From Channallabes apus (Eukaryota; Chordata; Actinopteri; Siluriformes; Clariidae), in the NCBI GenBank assembly GCA_030522415.1, contig CM060131.1, forward strand, positions 12,447,703-12,511,702: a stretch of 64,000 bases of DNA. Reading direction: 5' to 3'. The translations under genes and the position numbers were made by a program. Position 1 is the stretch's first letter. Each line of letters opens with the position of its first letter. The notes below the pieces were generated by a model. That model made no database searches. It was given only the letters and a program-made list of their open reading frames with translations, and was not told the origin of the DNA. Shown here piece by piece: positions 57,646 to 64,000 of the stretch.

Positions 57646-58982
57646 ACAATGATAGCTCTTATAATTTGGTTTTATAATGATAACTCAATGGTAACCCTGC
57701 CAAGTTGTTGCTGAAACTTGAATCTTTAAGTTGTATCACATAGATGCGGCATGCTAAGTTTTGCCTTGGGCCTGTCTCCTCAATAGGACAACCTCTCCCA
57801 ACCTTTGTGTATCCCCTCATAATGTTATCCCTTTTCATTCTTTCTTTTATATCCCCACTCCTATCTCCTATTTTATATAATTTCATCACATCTGGTCTAG
57901 AATTTATGATTACAGATTTTTTAATTAAGCTCTGCATTATTAAAATTAATTGATGTCTGGAAGCCATACTGCTTATCCATCTCCGCAGAAATGTAATAAA
58001 CTTCGTACGTTTTACACTCTTTACACACTTCTGAGTAAATTGGAATCACCTTTGTATATATAAAAAAAAAAAGTTAAACAAAATGTGCAAAAGTAAGATG
58101 TGAATTGTATATTATGTAAATTAGGGGGGGTGCTAATAATGGTAAACTTATTACTTAATAATAAGTAAATGGTGCTTGGAAAAGAAACAAAAAATAAAGA
58201 AATTAATTTGTAGGTATCATGGACACAAAAACATAAAACTTACACTTTGGCACTTTTCCAATAGAGGACTTGGGCTCATATTGCTTGCCTGAGAAAGGGA
58301 CACAAGTTTGATGTCTGTACAACTTACAGCTTTGGTTTCAGTCAATGAGTGATTCCTTTAAATCAGTGTATGGAGAAGCTGAATTGCAATAAGAGTCCAT
58401 AGAACCAGGGCTATGCAGGAATTCTGTGACTACCATGTCAGAGGTTTTAAATAAGTAATGAAAGCAGAATAATAAGGACACATTACTAGATTTAATAATG
58501 AAAAATTTAATAGGCACATTTTAAGGAAATTTTAGGGGTGGCCAGGCAATGCAAGTAGTCTTAAAGCGATCACCTGTGGAGTGATGGAAGATGCCTCTCT
58601 CTCTCTTTCCTCTCAGTGAAAGCCATACTAGCCAATTGTGGGTGTTCGTGAGCTTATGCATGTGGAAGTAGATAGTGCTTTCCTCCAAGTGTGACACAGC
58701 ATGAGCAGCAGTTCAAAAAAATGCAAAAATTGGCTTCATGTGTCTTGCAGAAAGCACTTTTTGCCTCATCCTCCACAGTTGGTATAGCTTTCATGTGATA
58801 ACCAAAGTGGATAAAAATCCCCATAAAAAGAGGCGAAAAATGAAAGACCCAGCAAAATCCGGTTTAATTTTTGGCAGCTACATTAGAACATTCATGTATC
58901 ATCCTTTTCACCCTAAAATACCTTTGCCATGCTGTAGATATGTTAAATCCCCATTACAAATGAAGGCACAGATGAAAGAGTT
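57646..58982. other. AT-rich sequence, no gene seen
   Basis: ORFs at 57659-57967 minus, 57744-57953 and 58738-59025 lack recognisable domains; the last runs into the LTR at 58983. Confidence 0.5.
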
Positions 58983-59974
58983 TGTCACGTTCTGCTATGG
59001 TGTTGGACTGTGGGCTTGGTGTTGAGGCATAGATGCAGAGGGGATGCAGTGAAACGCAAAGAGTCTTTAATAATCAAACAAACAAAAAGCAAACATGAAC
59101 ATGAACCACAGAGGTTGGCTAAAAACATGGAGCATGCTAACAAACAAGAACTCAAAATACAAACAGACTCGGGATGACATGATCTAATACAGTACAGACA
59201 TGGGGATACTAACTGGACGAGACAAGACATACTAAACAGCCTAGAGGACTAAACACAAGGGACTATGCATGCAAGGGATAAACAAACACAAGACAGGCTT
59301 GGCTAGGTCTATTGGCTGAGCTGCACATTAGCTGCTAAGCTAGCTCATAGCTAATCAGACTAATGGCTACACCAGCCAGTAGCCTGAGACACAAGGGAAT
59401 GAACAGACAAGGTACACAGCAGACTAGGTATGAAACAGACTAAGAACTCTAAAGGTTAGTGGCTAAAGATGTTAGTACCTAAACAGACTAAGAGCTAAGC
59501 AGACAATGAGACTAGACAGACACGAAGACTAGACAGACTAAGATCTAGACATGTTAGTATCACCCTCATTAGTATTGAAACAGACTACCAGCTAAACATG
59601 CAATGGGGGTTACTTACACAAAAGGGTAAACACAAAAGGCTAATTCTCCTAGAGGCTAATCCTGCTAGGAGACACAGAGACAAAGAGACATAAACTAAAT
59701 CAAAGCAAATACAAACTTAACTTAAAATGCTCCTGAAACAAAAAGGCCAACCATACTGTTTAAACTAAAACAGAAAAGAACAAAACAAAACCCACATAAC
59801 AGAAATCAATGCTCGACCCAGCTTCCCAGAACAAACAGGTATTTATGCTTATACTAATTGCATCCTCGGTTCAGCTGGGCATCTGCGTCAGCTGACCGAG
59901 GTGCCTTCTGGGAAACTGGGTCTACAACAAAAACTACAAATTAAAACACTGCCCTCTAGTGGGCAACCCTCACA
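58983..59974 (-). repeat. 3' LTR of E3
   Basis: 992 bp. On the minus strand TGTGAGGGTTGCCCACTAGA ... CGTGACA. Carries the CCTCGGTTCAGCTG / CAGCTGACCGAGG hairpin at 59864-59901 also present in E2. Confidence 0.95.
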
Positions 59975-62051
59975 GTACCCCCCCCTTAAAAACGCTCCTC
60001 CGGAGCGCTAACGGAGGTCCTGGGTACCCTTCCCTATGTCCCGGGTCATTCCACCCGACTGTGACGCCGACGAGCCGGCTCCCCAAGGTGGGTGGGAGGG
60101 TGGGCGAGCTTGAACTGCCGCTGAAGCCAGGCGCCGGGTGCAGCAGCGGCCTGCACCCGAGGCTGGGTGGCAGAGGCAGCAATGGCTCGTCCTCGGGGCT
60201 GAGCGGCGGTGAGCTCACGACGTCGTCGGGTGGCGGAGGCAGCACTGGGCCGATGCCGTAGGCCGGGCGGCGGAGGCAGTGCCGGATCGCTGGTGTAGGC
60301 CGGGCGTTGGAGGCAGTGCTGTGTCGCTCTTGCCGGTGGAGCGATGGCTGCAGCACTGAATCGCCCTCCAAGTCGGGCGGCCGATGCAGCACTGTGTTGT
60401 CCTCACGCCGGGCGGCCTCTGCAGTACTCTGGTCTCCTTTGACACCGGGTGGCGATGGAAGCACGCTCTCGAAGTCTGGCGGTGGCGGGTCGCTGTCACC
60501 GCTGTGAACGAAGCTAGAGAGCGTGGTGAGGGTTTTCCCTGGCGAGGTCCTGGCTGGGCTCTGGGGACATGGAGACTCCCCTGCGGCGCGCTGGCGGAAC
60601 TGAAGCCTCCCGTGAGGCGCGCTGGAGAACTGGAGCCTCCCGTGAGGCGCGCTGGCGGAACTGGAGCCTCCCGTGAGGCGCGCTGGCGAAACTGGAGCCT
60701 CCACTGAGGCGCGCTGGCGAAACTGGAGCCTCCACTGAGGCGCGCTGGCGAAACTGGAGCCTCCACTGAGGCGCGCTGGCGAAACTGGAGCCTCCACTGA
60801 GGCGCGCTGGCGAAACTGGAGCCTCCACTGAGGCGCGCTGGCGAAACTGGAGCCTCCACTGAGGCGCGCTGGCGAAACTGGAGCCTCCACTGAGGCGCGC
60901 TGGCGAAACTGGAGCCTCCACTGAGGCGCGCTGGCGAAACTGGAGCCTCCACTGAGGCGCGCTGGCGAAACTGGAGCCTCCACTGAGGCGCGCTGGCGAA
61001 ACTGGAGCCTCCACTGAGGCGCGCTGGCGAAACTGGAGCCTCCACTGAGGCGCGCTGGCGAAACTGGAGCCTCCACTGAGGCGCGCTGGCGAAACTGGAG
61101 CCTCCACTGAGGCGCGCTGGCGAAACTGGAGCCTCCACTGAGGCGCGCTGGCGAAACTGGAGCCTCCACTGAGGCGCGCTGGCGAAACTGGAGCCTCCAC
61201 TGAGGCGCGCTGGCGAAACTGGAGCCTCCACTGAGGCGCGCTGGCGAAACTGGAGCCTCCACTGAGGCGCGCTGGCGAAACTGGAGCCTCCACTGAGGCG
61301 CGCTGGCGAAACTGGAGCCTCCACTGAGGCGCGCTGGCGAAACTGGAGCCTCCACTGAGGCGCGCTGGCGAAACTGGAGCCTCCACTGAGGCGCGCTGGC
61401 GAAACTGGAGCCTCCACTGAGGCGCGCTGGCGAAACTGGAGCCTCCACTGAGGCGCGCTGGCGAAACTGGAGCCTCCACTGAGGCCCGCTGGCGAAACTG
61501 GAGCCTCCACTGAGGCCCGCTGGCGAAACTGGAGCCTCCACTGAGGCCCGCTGGCGAAACTGGAGCCTCCACTGAGGCCCGCTGGCGAAACTGGAGCCTC
61601 CACTGAGGCCCGCTGGCGAAACTGGAGCCTCCACTGAGGCCCGCTGGCGAAACTGGAGCCTCCACTGAGGCCCGCTGGCGAAACTGGAGCCTCCACTGAG
61701 GCCCGCTGGCGAAACTGGAGCCTCCACTGAGGCGCGCTGGCGAAACTGGAGCCTCCACTGAGGCGCGCTGGCGAAACTGGAGCCTCCACTGAGGCGCGCT
61801 GGCGAAACTGGAGCCTCCACTGAGGCGCGCTGGCGAAACTGGAGCCTCCACTGAGGCGCGCTGGCGAAACTGGAGCCTCCACTGAGGCGCGCTGGCGAAA
61901 CTGGAGCCTCCACTGAGGCGCGCTGGCGAAACTGGAGCCTCCACTGAGGCGCGCTGGCGAAACTGGAGCCTCCACTGAGGCGCGCTGGCGAAACTGGAGC
62001 CTCCACTGAGGCGCGCTGGCGAAACTGGAGCCTCCACTGAGGCCCGCTCAC
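59970..62051 (-). CDS. Repeat-containing proline-rich ORF of E3 (unknown function)
   Basis: 693-codon ORF, of which about 480 residues are a 31-residue repeat (QWRLQFRQRASVEAPVSPAR followed by LSGGSSFASAP), three 31-bp units per peptide unit. The C-terminal 210 residues are proline-rich (DPPPPDFESVLPSPP, PVLPPPPDDVVSSPP, PLLPLPPSLG), like the LPPPPGFED repeats of E2. The stop lies three bases inside the LTR, so the polypurine tract is translated. No ATG at the leader: where E2 has ATG (GGCATGGCAG), E3 reads ATA, and a stop follows soon, so the normal start seems lost; the 62051 start is a GTG. It may not be translated at all. No enzymatic motif. Confidence 0.45.
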   Translation of the reverse strand: MSGPQWRLQFRQRASVEAPVSPARLSGGSSFASAPQWRLQFRQRASVEAPVSPARLSGGSSFASAPQWRLQFRQRASVEAPVSPARLSGGSSFASAPQWRLQFRQRASVEAPVSPAGLSGGSSFASGPQWRLQFRQRASVEAPVSPAGLSGGSSFASGPQWRLQFRQRASVEAPVSPAGLSGGSSFASGPQWRLQFRQRASVEAPVSPARLSGGSSFASAPQWRLQFRQRASVEAPVSPARLSGGSSFASAPQWRLQFRQRASVEAPVSPARLSGGSSFASAPQWRLQFRQRASVEAPVSPARLSGGSSFASAPQWRLQFRQRASVEAPVSPARLSGGSSFASAPQWRLQFRQRASVEAPVSPARLSGGSSFASAPQWRLQFRQRASVEAPVSPARLSGGSSFASAPQWRLQFRQRASVEAPVSPARLSGGSSFASAPQWRLQFRQRASVEAPVSPARLTGGSSSASAPHGRLQFSSAPHGRLQFRQRAAGESPCPQSPARTSPGKTLTTLSSFVHSGDSDPPPPDFESVLPSPPGVKGDQSTAEAARREDNTVLHRPPDLEGDSVLQPSLHRQERHSTASNARPTPAIRHCLRRPAYGIGPVLPPPPDDVVSSPPLSPEDEPLLPLPPSLGCRPLLHPAPGFSGSSSSPTLPPTLGSRLVGVTVGWNDPGHREGYPGPPLALRRSVFKGGVL
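59975..60020 (-). promoter_or_regulatory. Polypurine tract and stem-loop of E3
   Basis: On the minus strand AAGGGGGGGGTAC directly before the 3' LTR, and just upstream CGCTCC-GGA-GGAGCG. Same arrangement (stem-loop, TAA-like AAG, G run, GTAC, LTR) as in the chromovirus at 18793-18826. Confidence 0.75.
60584..62049. repeat. 31-bp minisatellite, about 47 units
   Basis: Unit GAGGCGCGCTGGCGAAACTG plus GAGCCTCCACT. The left edge has four divergent units (CCCGTGAGG variants, one with a deletion). A block of consecutive units near 61480-61720 carries CCCGC instead of GCGCGC. The unit is not a multiple of three, yet all three minus-strand frames are open through the array. Confidence 0.97.
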
Positions 62052-62193
62052 CTCCAGTTCAGTCCCCTGTTTTGACGTGGGGCAAGCTGATTATTCCTGG
62101 TCAGCTTGCCCAGGTGTTATAGTCCCAGCCCCCCCCCAAAATTTTCTCCCGGGGGGGGCCCCTCTGCTATGCCTCTTGTATGGTCGAGCATTC

Positions 62194-63185
62194 TGTCACG
62201 TTCTGCTATGGTGTTGGACTGTGGGCTTGGTGTTGAGGCATAGATGCGGAGGGGATGCAGTGAAACGCAAAGAGTCTTTAATAATCAAACAAACAAAAAG
62301 CAAACATGAACATGAACCACGGAGGTTGGCTAAAAACATGGAGCATGCTAACAAACAAGAACTCAAAATACAAACAGACTCGGGATGACATGATCTAATA
62401 CAGTACAGACATGGGGATACTAACTGGACGAGACAAGACATACTAAACAGCCTAGAGGACTAAACACAAGGGACTATGCATGCAAGGGATAAACAAACAC
62501 AAGACAGGCTTGGCTAGGTCTATTGGCTGAGCTGCACATTAGCTGCTAAGCTAGCTCATAGCTAATCAGACTAATGGCTACACCAGCCAGTAGCCTGAGA
62601 CACAAGGGAATGAACAGACAAGGTACACAGCAGACTAGGTATGAAACAGACTAAGAACTCTAAAGGTTAGTGGCTAAAGATGTTAGTACCTAAACAGACT
62701 AAGAGCTAAGCAGACAATGAGACTAGACAGACACGAAGACTAGACAGACTAAGATCTAGACATGTTAGTATCACCCTCATTAGTATTGAAACAGACTACC
62801 AGCTAAACATGCAATGGGGGTTACTTACACAAAAGGGTAAACACAAAAGGCTAATTCTCCTAGAGGCTAATCCTGCTAGGAGACACAGAGACAAAGAGAC
62901 ATAAACTAAATCAAAGCAAATACAAACTTAACTTAAAATGCTCCTGAAACAAAAAGGCCAACCATACTGTTTAAACTAAAACAGAAAAGAACAAAACAAA
63001 ACCCACATAACAGAAATCAATGCTTGACCCAGCTTCCCAGAACAAACAGGTATTTATGCTTATACTAATTGCATCCTCGGTTCAGCTGGGCATCTGCGTC
63101 AGCTGACCGAGGTGCCTTCTGGGAAACTGGGTCTACAACAAAAACTACAAATTAAAACACTGCCCTCTAGTGGGCAACCCTCACA
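62194..63185 (-). repeat. 5' LTR of E3
   Basis: 992 bp, nearly identical to 58983-59974. TATAAGCATAAATA on the minus strand (63051-63064) is the likely TATA region, just downstream of the CCTCGGT hairpin. Confidence 0.95.
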
Positions 63186-64000
63186 GAGTTTTACAGGTAT
63201 TTATTTATTTAGTTTGTTTGTTTTACATGCCCAGACTAGGTTATAAGTGGCATCGATTTGTGCACGTTCGTAATTTTTAATAGAATTAGGATAAAATGAA
63301 AAGTATATTGTATGTGTAGCAAATGATTTTGATGATTTTGAAGTTAATGTTAAATTTGTTACCTCTACCCTTGCAGTATAGAACTCTCATGATCTTCAGC
63401 TCAGAGACTTTAGCGAAGTATAAAGTGTTCTGTGAAATGTGTTCATGAAATGTGTTCATGTAACATCACAAAGTTTCACTCCACATTTCACTCCACTGTT
63501 TCATTTTCATCTAATTTGTTTCAGTCTGCAGGTATCAACCATTTATCTGTTCCCAAAGTTTGCTACTTTCCACTAAAAAAAAAAACAAAACACTTGCATC
63601 TGTAAGTCTGCTTCATGACACCTACAGTACTGTAGTTTGTATTTTCTATTCACTAGTCACCTTTTCTCCCCATGTTTAAAGGCAAAAGTGGTTGATTTGA
63701 GGGGGTGTTCCAGACGCTATTGAAAAACTCCCGCTTTGACACTGTTACACGAGAAAAATCAAGGAACTATTGACATATCTTTGAATGGCATCTCTGAATA
63801 CAAGACTTTGACATTGATTTGAACATATTAACCCGGCACTTGTGCTAAACTTAGCTCTAGACTTTAAGACATCAAAACACTCTAAAAGTACACAAAAAGC
63901 AATCGAAGATTGGGTTTTTAATCTTTGACTAATGCATTTTAATTTTCATGTACTGTCTAACTATAGACCCTTTACAAACATTTACAATCCATCATTTTTT
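63186..64000. other. AT-rich sequence, no gene seen
   Basis: Starts with the GAGTT target duplication of E3. A double footprint-like TACAGTACTGTA is at 63623-63634. No ORF of note. Confidence 0.55.

Larger units (their letters stand above)
58983..63185 (-). mobile_element. Very young non-autonomous LTR retrotransposon (E3), 4.2 kb
   Basis: Two LTRs of 992 bp each with only about three differences seen by eye, and an exact 5-bp duplication GAGTT (58978-58982, 63186-63190). On the minus strand the 5' LTR is 62194-63185 and the polypurine tract lies beside 59975. The 2.2-kb internal region has one proline-rich repeat ORF and no protease, RT or integrase. The 5' leader (CGACCATACAAGAGGCATAGC) is homologous to that of E2 (AGACCGTACAAGTGGCATGGC). 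An older solo LTR of this family is at 37872-38835. Confidence 0.95.
1326..63634. other. Scattered TACAGTA/TACTGTA 7-mers, candidate Tc1-type excision footprints
   Basis: Hand count about 70 outside elements whose own termini create the motif. First bases: 1326, 3231, 3517, 3809, 5389, 5525, 6726, 8397, 8435, 9245, 9257, 9416, 10219, 11251, 13836, 14767, 15097, 17299, 17369, 17885, 18160, 23751, 25092, 25370, 27221, 27983, 28333, 28361, 28366, 28454, 28670, 28675, 31430, 31548, 31970, 32523, 32912, 33229, 35246, 35915, 37187, 39270, 40944, 42699, 42780, 42825, 42945, 43042, 43047, 43176, 43901, 44099, 44767, 44846, 45389, 45420, 46256, 47019, 47441, 47691, 48363, 49081, 49251, 52978, 54053, 55243, 59188, 62399, 63623, 63628. 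TA-CWG-TA is the known Sleeping Beauty/Tc1 footprint. Individual sites may be chance. Confidence 0.6.

Noticed and set aside
60584..62049. Regular 31-bp repeats reminiscent of a CRISPR array
   Set aside because: Units are directly contiguous with no unique spacers, and the context is a eukaryotic LTR element.

Overview
The window is vertebrate nuclear DNA, most likely from a teleost fish. Evidence: an L2-type LINE, many Tc1-like transposons with TA target duplications, hAT and PIF/Harbinger elements, a chromodomain Ty3/Gypsy element of the vertebrate Tf1/sushi type, the common fish GGCGGCGCGGTGG SINE, and long CA/GA/TA microsatellites. I see no host protein-coding gene, no operon and no functional RNA gene. 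Almost everything recognisable is mobile DNA at different ages, often inserted one inside another.

Layout. 1-2836: L2 LINE with a broken ORF. 2880-3112: Tc1 relic. 5.4-15.4 kb: a nest of transposons (a TA-flanked element, split by a hAT, split by a Tc1, split by a second TA-flanked element that carries a promoter/exon/intron-like unit and a tRNA-Ile-like relic). 15431-16992: CACTG-ended element. 17906-25027: Harbinger element containing a young, coding-intact Gypsy chromovirus (18284-23539). 26.6-37.2 kb: Tc1, RTE and Harbinger relics. 37872-38835: solo LTR. 40.8-45.1 kb: SINE, CACTC-ended element with an exon-like segment, and an ACGTC-rich element. 46.5-47.6 kb: Tc1 relic and a Tc1-type MITE. 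50340-51957: a small non-autonomous LTR element with a proline-rich ORF. 54380-57487: a decayed Gypsy chromovirus followed by a BovB-like piece. 58983-63185: a very young non-autonomous LTR element whose internal region is a 31-bp minisatellite open in all three reading frames of one strand.

How the parts work together. The intact chromovirus (gag, protease, RT, RNase H, integrase, chromodomain) is the only apparently complete source of enzymes here. The two non-autonomous LTR elements share its LTR termini and the polypurine tract context, so they may be its parasites (inference).

The observation I rate highest is that the 7-mers TACAGTA/TACTGTA are scattered about 70 times across the window. 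This is the canonical footprint left when a Tc1/Sleeping Beauty-type transposon excises (TA + CAG or CTG + TA). In the L2 LINE one such 5-bp insertion exactly accounts for the frameshift that breaks the reverse transcriptase. The window therefore seems to record many past Tc1-type excisions as well as the insertions that remain.
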